From contig USFX01000181.1 in NCBI GenBank assembly GCA_900553965.1, positions 1 to 5,305 on the forward strand: a stretch of DNA of 5,305 nucleotides, in the 5' to 3' direction. The notes beneath the pieces are model-generated. The model saw only the letters and a list, made by a program, of their open reading frames with translations. It had not been told where the DNA came from and ran no database searches. Below, piece by piece: positions 1 through 5,305 of the stretch. The stretch is from an uncultured Prevotella sp. (lineage in GTDB: Bacteria > Bacteroidota > Bacteroidia > Bacteroidales > Bacteroidaceae). The translations under genes were made by a program, and so were the position numbers. Each line of letters opens with the position of its first letter. The stretch's first letter is position 1.

Positions 1-23
1 AAACGGCGGACGCCATGCCGTTT
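1..23. repeat. Short perfect inverted repeat at the left edge (possible terminator stem)
   Basis: Seven bases, AAACGGC at 1-7, are repeated in perfect inverted form as GCCGTTT at 17-23, around a 9-base spacer. On either strand this could form a 7-bp hairpin, and the stem could extend beyond the window start. No U-run follows directly on the + strand, so a role as intrinsic terminator of a gene to the left is only a guess. The same AAACGGC heptamer recurs at 183-189. Confidence 0.3.
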
Positions 24-309
24 GTAAGTGGCTGTGAAAGAGGATGTTGGAAAATGTATAAATAAAACATCACGGGCACCCCTGAATTTTGATACGCGCG
101 TGCTTGCGATATTTTCACTCACGTCCGCAATTTTTTGAAAGGTCCCCATTCCTGAGGCCTTAAAAACCGGAATTTTGAGGACAAACGGCTCTGGAGGGCG
201 AGAGTATGCCCTGAATCAACTTATCACCGCTCACGTAAATATTCCTCCCGGCCGGCATTCTCAACTGAAACTTCCCTGTCGTGGCGCGTTCAATGTCGGA
301 TTAATGTTG
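1..309. other. Intergenic region without a convincing gene
   Basis: All three + frames meet a stop early (25-27, 35-37 and 63-65), so at most the last few codons of an upstream + gene could lie here. On the minus strand one frame is open from 213 past the left edge, with a possible ATG at 149-147; its peptide (beginning MGTFQKIADV) resembles no family I know. Small structures seen: the direct repeat GAATTTTGA at 84-92 and 170-178, a hairpin AGGGC/GCCCT at 195-199 and 208-212 with an 8-base loop, and the 8-bp palindrome CCGGCCGG at 248-255. None explains the region. It may be ordinary spacer, a decayed element, or an interspersed intergenic repeat. Confidence 0.5.
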
Positions 310-317
310 TAACTTTG
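310..317 (+). promoter_or_regulatory. Bacteroidota-type promoter -7 box (TAACTTTG)
   Basis: TAACTTTG is an exact match to the TAnnTTTG -7 element used by the primary sigma factor of Bacteroidota. The context TTGTAACTTTGTAGC is very typical of such promoters. A -33 TTG-type element at the usual distance (around 286-291) is weak. Transcription would begin near 324-326 and run into the gene at 460. This is the only strong promoter match I see before the 460-3140 pair. Confidence 0.65.
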
Positions 318-324
318 TAGCGCG

Positions 325-459
325 GGAGCATGCCGCCGGCAACGACCGGGCGTGTGGCCGCAAGTGAAAAACAGGTGAGAAGCGGCAAGACGGCCGGTGA
401 GTCATCTGCGAAACAACAGTATTGCGAAGATAAGACAAACTATAACCAAACTGATAATT
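325..459 (+). promoter_or_regulatory. Leader (5' untranslated region) of the 460-3140 operon
   Basis: If transcription starts about 7 bases after the TAACTTTG box, the mRNA carries a leader of about 135 nt. The first part (about 328-400) is GC-rich with several GCCGG/CCGG words able to pair with one another; the last 40 or so bases are A-rich, as usual before Bacteroidota starts. A GTG at 397 is in frame with the gene, but using it would put 21 extra residues in front of an otherwise normal signal peptide, so it is probably untranslated. No known riboswitch is recognised. Confidence 0.4.
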
Positions 460-1086
460 ATGAAACGAACAATGATGTTTCTGGCCGCAATGGTCATGGC
501 TCTGAGCGTAGCGGCAAAGGGCGTTTATACCCGTGAGTGTGACGACAAGGCACAGCAGAAGAAGGCTGTCAAGTGGATGAAGAAAGGAAAGTGGCGCAAC
601 GGATTCACGGCGGCCGCCCCTCACGAGAGTGTCAACGCGGTGGATTTCTACGAGCAGTACACGAAGAACACGGCGCAATGGGAAGCCATGTTCCGATGGT
701 TGGCCGAGACAGACCTGATGGCCATACCCAAGGGCAAGCATCCGATAGGCGACACGGGGCTTGTGGCCAGCGTTGAGGACAGTGAGAACGGCCCGCTGGA
801 GAAGCGCCGCAGCGAGAGCCACTACCATCATATTGACTTCCAGTATGTCGTCAAGGGAACGGAGCGTTTCGGAATCATTGACCATGAGACGAGCAAGCCC
901 AACAGCAAATACCGCCCCGACGTCATCCACTATGAATATGACGCCGCCAAAGCCCGGTTCTACGACTCCACACCGGACAAATTTTTCATCTTCTTCCCGT
1001 CCGACTGGCATATAGCCAAGATAAACAATGACGGCGACGACCAGACAATCCGTGTGATTGTGGTCAAGCTGGACTACATAGAATGA
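460..1086 (+). CDS. Secreted YhcH/YjgK/YiaL-family protein (DUF386, cupin-like fold)
   Basis: The product has 208 residues. Residues 1-19 form a Sec signal peptide: basic MKR, a hydrophobic stretch and a small-residue end (SVAA, cleavage probably after A19), so the mature protein is likely periplasmic. The ATG at 460 is chosen because it places this signal at the N terminus and has an A-rich upstream region; an in-frame GTG at 397 is less likely. The rest matches the YhcH/YjgK/YiaL family, which has a beta-sandwich fold and presumed metal site: the ESHYHHIDFQY block (E119, H121, D126) corresponds to the family's ExHxxxIDxQY motif, and FFPSDWH (H184) to its second conserved FFPxDxH block. E. 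coli members sit in sialic acid and other sugar operons and are thought to act on sugars; YhcH is about 154 residues, so this form has an N-terminal extension. The substrate here is unknown. Its stop overlaps the next start by 4 nt. Confidence 0.9.
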   Translation: MKRTMMFLAAMVMALSVAAKGVYTRECDDKAQQKKAVKWMKKGKWRNGFTAAAPHESVNAVDFYEQYTKNTAQWEAMFRWLAETDLMAIPKGKHPIGDTGLVASVEDSENGPLEKRRSESHYHHIDFQYVVKGTERFGIIDHETSKPNSKYRPDVIHYEYDAAKARFYDSTPDKFFIFFPSDWHIAKINNDGDDQTIRVIVVKLDYIE

Positions 1087-3140
1087 ACGACAAAAGCCAT
1101 AAGACAGACATAACCTCGTCTCCCATACTGGCACTGCAACGGCAGCGCCAGCTTCTTGAGACGGAATATAACTCCGACAAGGAGGAGTTTCTGCGCCATA
1201 CCGAGGTCATCGGCATCATGCGCCGTGTCAAGCGCGGTGACGCCTGGTGGCCCGTGAGGGTGGGGCGCAGCTACTATAACTCGCTCAACCAGCTGGTCGT
1301 GGAGATATTCCGGACCGGCGATAGTGACATAGAGCATAACTTTGAGTTCGGGCGTCCTGTCAGTTTCTTCGTCTTTGAGAAAACTCCGGCGGCCGGCAAC
1401 GGCGCGTCATCCTTCACACCGCTTCACCCGAAGCTGAGAGCGTCGGTCAGCTATGTCGACGGCGACCGTATGGTCGTCGCCCTGCCTGACGGTTTCAGCG
1501 TCGCCGACCTGCAGGACCGCGAGAATCTTGGCTTGCAGCTTTCGTTTGACGAAACGAGCTATCGCCTTATGTTTGAGGCTCTTGACCGTACGATGCGCGC
1601 CAAGGGGCGGCTGGCCTATCTGCGTGATCTTTTCTATTCGCGTCAGAAAGCCGAGACCTTCACTTTCAGCCCGCTGCGCTTCCCTTATCTCAACGCCACA
1701 CAGGAGCGGGCCGTCAACGAGGTGTTGCGCGCCAAGGACGTGGCCGTCGTCCACGGGCCTCCAGGAACGGGAAAGACGACTACGCTTGTCGAGGCCATCT
1801 ACGAGACACTGCGTCGTGAGAGTCAGGTGCTGGTCTGCGCACAGAGCAACATGGCCGTCGACTGGATCAGCGAGCAGCTCGTCGACCGCGGTGTCAATGT
1901 CCTGCGCATCGGCAATCCGACGAAGGTCAACGACAAGATGCTCTCCTTCACCTACGAACGGCGCTTTGAGGCCCATCCCGACTATCCGCAGCTGTGGAGC
2001 ATACGCAAGGCCATACGTGACCTGCGCGCCCGCCGCCGTCGTGGCGACGAACGCTGGCATCAGAAGATGGAGAGTCTGAAGAGCCGTGCCACGGAACTGG
2101 AGCTGCGTATCAACAATGAGCTCTTCGGCGAGGCCCGCGTGATTGCGTCGACGCTGACGGGAAGCGCCAACCGCCTGTTGGACGGCATGAAGTTCGCCAC
2201 GCTGTTCATCGACGAGGCCGCCCAGGCTCTCGAAGCCGCCTGCTGGATTGCCATCCGGAGGGCGTCGCGTGTGATTCTGGCCGGCGACCATTGTCAGCTG
2301 CCGCCCACGGTGAAGAGCCTTGAAGCCATGCGCGGCGGACTGGCCACGACACTCATGGAGCGCATCGTGGAGCAGAAGCCTGAGGTGGTGACGCTGCTGA
2401 AGGTGCAGTACCGCATGAATGAGGACATAATGCGCTTCTCCAGCGACTGGTTCTACGGCGGTATGGTCGAGTCGGCGCCGGAAGTCAGATATCGCGGCAT
2501 ATTGGACTATGACATTCCGATGGAGTGGGTGAGTCCCGGCGGAGCATCGCCGGAACTTTCACGGCCGGAGGGCGGCGAGGCTGCGACGTCCGACGTTGCT
2601 TCAGGCATGGGCGTTGGTGGTGCTGATGGTATGTCCGCCGCGAAAGCACTGGTCCGCGACTATGTGGAGGAATTCGTGGGCGAGAGTTTCGGCCGCATCA
2701 ACAAGGCTGAGGCGGAACTGACGCTCAGCACGCTTGAGGCATATTTCACCCGCATCGGAAAGCAGCGCATCCTCGACGAACGCCTCGACGTGGGCATAAT
2801 CTCGCCCTATCGGGCACAGGTCCAGTATCTGCGGCGGCTGTTGATGAAGCGCGAGTTCTTCAAACCGTTCCGCCGCTATATCTCCGTCAATACGGTCGAC
2901 GGCTTTCAGGGACAGGAACGCGACATAATCCTGATTTCGATGGTGCGTGCCAACGACAGCGGCGACATCGGTTTCCTGCGTGACCTGCGCCGTATGAACG
3001 TGGCGATAACGCGCGCCCGGATGAAGCTCATCATTCTCGGCGATGCCTCGACGATGACCCGCCACCGTTTCTACCGCTGTCTGTGGCAGTACATCCATGG
3101 CTTGCATGAAGTAACAGCCGTTCCACCTACGCATGGATAG
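1083..3140 (+). CDS. Superfamily 1 DNA/RNA helicase, IGHMBP2/UPF1-like (AAA domain)
   Basis: The product has 685 residues and no signal peptide, so it is cytoplasmic. The SF1 helicase motifs appear in order: Walker A GPPGTGKTT (225-233), motif Ia CAQSNMAVD (252-260), Walker B DEAAQ (377-381), motif III GDHCQLPP (401-408), motif IV QYRMNEDIM (442-450), motif V NTVDGFQGQE (603-612) and motif VI NVAITRAR (639-646) with the arginine finger. Residues 1-200 correspond to the N-terminal accessory beta-barrel/stalk part of the UPF1/IGHMBP2 (Smubp-2) group; 305-345 is charged and helical. It should couple ATP hydrolysis to 5'-3' movement on nucleic acid; the bacterial role is not established. A Gly/Ala/Ser-rich insert occupies about 484-526. 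Translation is probably coupled to the upstream gene through the ATGA overlap at 1083-1086. Codons are GC-rich (a hand count of 1981-2040 gives 40 of 60 G or C), higher than in the genes after 3140. Confidence 0.93.
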   Translation: MNDKSHKTDITSSPILALQRQRQLLETEYNSDKEEFLRHTEVIGIMRRVKRGDAWWPVRVGRSYYNSLNQLVVEIFRTGDSDIEHNFEFGRPVSFFVFEKTPAAGNGASSFTPLHPKLRASVSYVDGDRMVVALPDGFSVADLQDRENLGLQLSFDETSYRLMFEALDRTMRAKGRLAYLRDLFYSRQKAETFTFSPLRFPYLNATQERAVNEVLRAKDVAVVHGPPGTGKTTTLVEAIYETLRRESQVLVCAQSNMAVDWISEQLVDRGVNVLRIGNPTKVNDKMLSFTYERRFEAHPDYPQLWSIRKAIRDLRARRRRGDERWHQKMESLKSRATELELRINNELFGEARVIASTLTGSANRLLDGMKFATLFIDEAAQALEAACWIAIRRASRVILAGDHCQLPPTVKSLEAMRGGLATTLMERIVEQKPEVVTLLKVQYRMNEDIMRFSSDWFYGGMVESAPEVRYRGILDYDIPMEWVSPGGASPELSRPEGGEAATSDVASGMGVGGADGMSAAKALVRDYVEEFVGESFGRINKAEAELTLSTLEAYFTRIGKQRILDERLDVGIISPYRAQVQYLRRLLMKREFFKPFRRYISVNTVDGFQGQERDIILISMVRANDSGDIGFLRDLRRMNVAITRARMKLIILGDASTMTRHRFYRCLWQYIHGLHEVTAVPPTHG

Positions 3141-3197
3141 AGAAAGCTTTTTGATTATGGAAAAGTATAGATATCCGCAAAAATAAAAAAAGAATTA
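3141..3197 (+). other. AT-rich spacer before the tautomerase gene
   Basis: This 57-base gap is strongly AT-rich, ending in an A-run just before the start codon, and contains the palindrome AAAGCTTT at 3143-3150. It marks the point where composition drops from the GC-rich helicase gene. A separate promoter is plausible, but no good TAnnTTTG match is present (TATCCGCA at 3172-3179 is poor), and there is no clear terminator hairpin. Confidence 0.35.
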
Positions 3198-3395
3198 ATG
3201 CCATACATATCAATTGAAAGCGGCAGACTGACCGCCGGACAAAAGAAACAACTCATTGAACGCCTGACCGCCACGGCATCCGAGATAACACATATTCCGG
3301 GGCAGTTCTTCACCGTGACAATAAAGGAACTGCCGGACGAGAATTTCGGAATAGGCGGCAAGTCGATTGATGAGATAAAACGCAACTATAAATAA
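3198..3395 (+). CDS. 4-oxalocrotonate tautomerase-like protein (DmpI-type)
   Basis: The product has 65 residues, the size of a 4-oxalocrotonate tautomerase (4-OT) subunit. The start is fixed by the family rule that Pro-1, exposed after removal of Met, is the catalytic base: it begins Met-Pro-Tyr. The N-terminal beta strand is followed by GRLTAGQKKQLIERL (Arg9 in mature numbering aligns with Arg11 of 4-OT), then IPGQFFTVTIKELP and ENFGIGG, which contains the Phe equivalent to Phe50. The position of Arg39 in 4-OT is Thr38 here, as in the DmpI-like branch, so the exact 4-OT reaction should not be assumed. The family forms hexamers of small beta-alpha-beta subunits and performs keto-enol tautomerisation of dienols or related reactions. 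It lies 24 nt upstream of the acetyltransferase fusion and is probably co-transcribed with it. Confidence 0.88.
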   Translation: MPYISIESGRLTAGQKKQLIERLTATASEITHIPGQFFTVTIKELPDENFGIGGKSIDEIKRNYK

Positions 3396-3419
3396 CGGAA
3401 GCTGCTGATTGTTTAAACT

Positions 3420-4628
3420 ATGCAAAGTGTAATTATAGAGACAGACAGGCTGCTGCTGAGGGAAATGAGCCTTTCGGACATTGAAGCTTTATCCTCTATA
3501 TTGCAGGATGAGAATGTGATGTATGCCTATAACGGGGCTTTCAGCGACGAGGAGACCCTTGCGTGGATGCAAAAGCAGTTGCAACGGTACAGGGAGCACG
3601 GTTTCGGCTTGTGGGGTGTGTTTCTGAAAGACACCGGCGAGATGATAGGACAATGCGGCATCACGATGCAGGAATACAACGGAGGGCAAGTGCCTGAAAT
3701 CGGTTATCTGCTGGCTCATAAGTACTGGCACAGAGGCTATGCCACGGAAGCCGCTGCCGCCTGTCGCGAGTGCGGGTTTGACGTGTTGCATTTTGATGCG
3801 TTATATTCCATTATCCGGGATACGAATACCGCCTCGCAGAATGTCGCGCTCCGCAACGGCATGACCTTGACAGATACTTTTGTCAAGCATTATCGTGGAG
3901 TGGATATGCCCCACATGGTCTTTTGCGTCAGGAAAGATGATGCAAAACCAAATAATATGGAAACCGACAAGAATATAAAAGAAATGGAAATGCAACCGAA
4001 CCCAGATACGATTTTCCCCGTAAGGGGCTGCGATACCGTTACATACGTAAAACCGACTGTTAAGAACCCGAACATAATCGTGGGAGACTTCACGTATTTC
4101 AGCGACACCGACTTTGAGCGGCACGTGCTGCATCATTATGACTTTATCGGCGACCGGCTGGTTATCGGAAAGTTCTGCCAGATAGCATCGGGCGTTACAT
4201 TCATAATGAACGGAGCGAACCATCAGATGAATGCGGCGTCGACCTATCCTTTCTACATCATGGAGGGGTGGACCGGGACGTCGCCGGCGGCAGACGACCT
4301 TCCGCTTAGGGGCGACACCATTGTGGGCAACGACGTTTGGATTGGGCAGGACGCGACCATACTGCCGGGTGTCCGTATCGGCGACGGCGCAATCATCGGG
4401 CTCGGCAGCATCGTAGGGCATGATGTTGAGCCGTACACGATAGTCGCGGGCAATCCGGCAAGAGTAATCAGAAAGCGCTTTGACGATGAGTTGATAGGTT
4501 TGTTGGAGAAATTGCGATGGTGGGACAGGAGCATCGGCGAAATCCAACGGCTGATTCCTTTATTGACCGACAGCGACCTGACAGGAGTGAAAAAGAACAT
4601 CATCGGAATACTTGAGCAGAATGGATAA
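3420..4628 (+). CDS. Fusion protein: GNAT N-acetyltransferase + Vat-type hexapeptide acetyltransferase
   Basis: The product has 402 residues and two complete enzyme modules. Residues 1-171 are a RimJ/RimL-like GNAT domain: ETDRLLLREM at 7-16, the strand and acetyl-CoA loop EIGYLLAHKYWHRGYATEA (93-111), and the late block DTNTASQNVALRNGM (134-148). Residues about 191-402 are a left-handed beta-helix acetyltransferase of the Vat/CatB (xenobiotic acetyltransferase) group: NPNIIVGDFTYF, GDRLVIGKFC, then FIMNGANH with the presumed catalytic histidine H268 (equivalent to His82 of VatD), hexapeptide repeats GNDVWIGQDATILPG and GDGAIIGLGS, GNPARVIRKRF (344-354) and a C-terminal helical tail beginning near WW. 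Vat enzymes acetylate streptogramin A; CatB relatives acetylate chloramphenicol; the substrate here is unknown, and chromosomal homologs often have none assigned. The start is fixed by an in-frame TAA at 3414-3416, 3 nt upstream. The linker (172-190) is charged and A-rich in DNA; internal ATGs at 3957, 3984 and 3990 could start a separate Vat polypeptide. Confidence 0.9.
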   Translation: MQSVIIETDRLLLREMSLSDIEALSSILQDENVMYAYNGAFSDEETLAWMQKQLQRYREHGFGLWGVFLKDTGEMIGQCGITMQEYNGGQVPEIGYLLAHKYWHRGYATEAAAACRECGFDVLHFDALYSIIRDTNTASQNVALRNGMTLTDTFVKHYRGVDMPHMVFCVRKDDAKPNNMETDKNIKEMEMQPNPDTIFPVRGCDTVTYVKPTVKNPNIIVGDFTYFSDTDFERHVLHHYDFIGDRLVIGKFCQIASGVTFIMNGANHQMNAASTYPFYIMEGWTGTSPAADDLPLRGDTIVGNDVWIGQDATILPGVRIGDGAIIGLGSIVGHDVEPYTIVAGNPARVIRKRFDDELIGLLEKLRWWDRSIGEIQRLIPLLTDSDLTGVKKNIIGILEQNG

Positions 4629-4707
4629 AGCCTCCAATCAAGATGAATTGGCTCTTGAATAAAATGTATAAACTCTAATCAAAACAAATAGATTCTAAAA
4701 GATCAGA
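4629..4707 (+). other. AT-rich gap between the two Vat-type genes
   Basis: This 79-base spacer is AT-rich. A weak 5-bp inverted repeat, CCAAT at 4634-4638 and ATTGG at 4647-4651, lies right after the stop codon and is too short to call a terminator. A TTG at 4655-4657 and TATAAA at 4667-4672 could be promoter-like, but do not fit the Bacteroidota consensus. The downstream gene may be read through from upstream or have its own promoter. Confidence 0.3.
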
Positions 4708-5305
4708 ATGGACAGCCGTAAGATTTATCCCCGCACGGGCGACACACAGACCGTCTACCTCAAGTCGGTCGTCACCCGAAAGACAATAGAGGTGGGCGAC
4801 TTCACCATCTACAACGACTTCGTGAACGACCCGCGCGATTTCGAGAAGAACAACGTGCTCTATCATTATCCCATAAACGGCGACCGCCTCGTCATCGGCA
4901 AGTTCTGCTCGATAGCCTGTGGCGCGAAGTTCATCTTCAACTGTGCCAACCACGCGCTCCGATCGCTCTCCACATACACCTTCCCGCTGTTTTTTGAGGA
5001 ATGGGACTTGCCCAAATCGGAGGTTGTCTCGGCGTGGGACAACAAGGGCGACATCATCATCGGCAACGACGTGTGGATTGGCTATGACGCCGTTATCATG
5101 GCGGGAGTGACCATCGGCGACGGCGCGATAATCGGTACGCGTGCCGTCGTGACAAAAGACGTCGCGCCGTATTCTATCGTTGGCGGAGTTCCCGCGCACG
5201 AAATCCGCAAGCGCTTTGCGCCCGAGGTCGTGGAGCGGCTGAGGGAACTGAAATGGTGGGACTGGCCGGAGGAGAAGATACGCAAGGTAATCCCTGCAAT
5301 ACAGG
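4708..5305 (+). CDS. Vat/CatB-like hexapeptide-repeat O-acetyltransferase (3' end cut by window)
   Basis: The frame is open from the ATG at 4708 to the window edge: 199 codons are visible, nearly the whole of a typical 205-220 residue Vat enzyme. An in-frame TAA at 4696-4698 fixes the start. The order of elements is that of xenobiotic acetyltransferases: VGDFTIYND (29-37), VLYHY (50-54), GDRLVIGKFCSIACG (58-72), FNCANH (77-82) with the presumed catalytic H82, then hexapeptide repeats GNDVWIGYDAVIMAG and GDGAIIGTRAVV, GGVPAHEIRKRF and the KWWDW tail. It is paralogous to the C-terminal half of the preceding fusion but belongs to a different branch: NCANH replaces NGANH, and the loop between the histidine and the next coil reads EEWDLPKSE and WDNKGD rather than the VatD-like EGW/LPLRGD. 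The protein is cytoplasmic, presumably a trimer, and transfers acetyl from acetyl-CoA to a hydroxyl group of an unknown substrate. It lies 79 nt after the fusion gene in the same direction. Confidence 0.92.
   Translation, partial: MDSRKIYPRTGDTQTVYLKSVVTRKTIEVGDFTIYNDFVNDPRDFEKNNVLYHYPINGDRLVIGKFCSIACGAKFIFNCANHALRSLSTYTFPLFFEEWDLPKSEVVSAWDNKGDIIIGNDVWIGYDAVIMAGVTIGDGAIIGTRAVVTKDVAPYSIVGGVPAHEIRKRFAPEVVERLRELKWWDWPEEKIRKVIPAIQ

Noticed and set aside
330..536. Plus-strand open frame of 68 codons over the leader and the start of the YhcH-type gene
   Set aside because: It starts just after the predicted transcription start and runs into the real gene in another frame; composition is that of a random reading, and no family is recognised.
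301..1134. Minus-strand open frame of 277 codons opposite the YhcH-type gene
   Set aside because: It overlaps the well-supported + gene along its whole length, its protein is rich in His, Arg and Leu without recognisable motifs, and long antisense frames are common opposite GC-rich genes.
1453..2079. Plus-strand open frame of 208 codons overlapping the helicase in another frame
   Set aside because: It is rich in Arg, Ser and Cys with no domain, as expected from an out-of-frame reading of GC-rich codons.
1407..2291. Minus-strand open frame of 294 codons inside the helicase gene
   Set aside because: It is the mirror of the helicase reading frame; the + strand shows all the helicase motifs, and the antisense protein shows none.
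3411..3418. Palindrome GTTTAAAC before the fusion gene as a possible operator
   Set aside because: A single 8-bp AT-type palindrome is expected by chance and has no partner or promoter beside it.
3801..4547. Minus-strand open frame of 248 codons opposite the acetyltransferase fusion
   Set aside because: It runs across both enzyme modules and their joint, has no family resemblance, and is explained as a shadow of the real gene.
1..5305. CRISPR array, tRNA, rRNA or insertion sequence
   Set aside because: No regularly spaced repeats, no cloverleaf or ribosomal RNA sequence, and no transposase or terminal inverted repeats were seen in reading the window.

Overview
The window looks like chromosomal DNA of a gut-type Bacteroidota (Bacteroidales; a fairly GC-rich member such as Muribaculaceae or a Prevotella relative is my best guess). 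The reasons are: a clean TAnnTTTG promoter box (310-317), starts preceded by A-rich sequence with no clear Shine-Dalgarno, a secreted YhcH-type protein, and an IGHMBP2/UPF1-like helicase of the kind common in this order. The family assignments are read from motifs in the translated protein; no database search was possible.

Layout, all genes on the + strand. Positions 1-309 hold no convincing gene: a short perfect inverted repeat at the left edge, a few small repeats and an unproven minus-strand open frame. A Bacteroidota-type promoter at 310-317 is followed by a leader of about 135 nt. Two genes overlap by 4 nt (ATGA): 460-1086, a YhcH/YjgK/YiaL-family protein with a signal peptide, and 1083-3140, a superfamily 1 helicase with all the main motifs and an odd Gly/Ala/Ser-rich insert. 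After a 57-nt AT-rich gap the composition changes: 3198-3395 encodes a small 4-oxalocrotonate tautomerase-like (DmpI-type) protein, and 3420-4628 encodes a 402-residue protein that fuses a whole GNAT N-acetyltransferase to a whole Vat-type hexapeptide-repeat acetyltransferase. After a 79-nt gap, 4708 to the right edge encodes a second, unfused Vat/CatB-like acetyltransferase, cut by the window end.

How they fit together: the first two genes are almost surely co-transcribed and translationally coupled, although their functions (periplasmic sugar-related protein, cytoplasmic helicase) have no obvious link. The second group (tautomerase, GNAT-Vat fusion, second Vat paralog) brings together small-molecule-modifying enzymes: three acetyl-CoA-dependent domains within 1.9 kb. 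This could be a detoxification or drug-modification cluster, but substrates cannot be read from sequence. The most notable item is the GNAT-Vat fusion, whose A-rich joint looks like the leader of a formerly separate vat-like gene.
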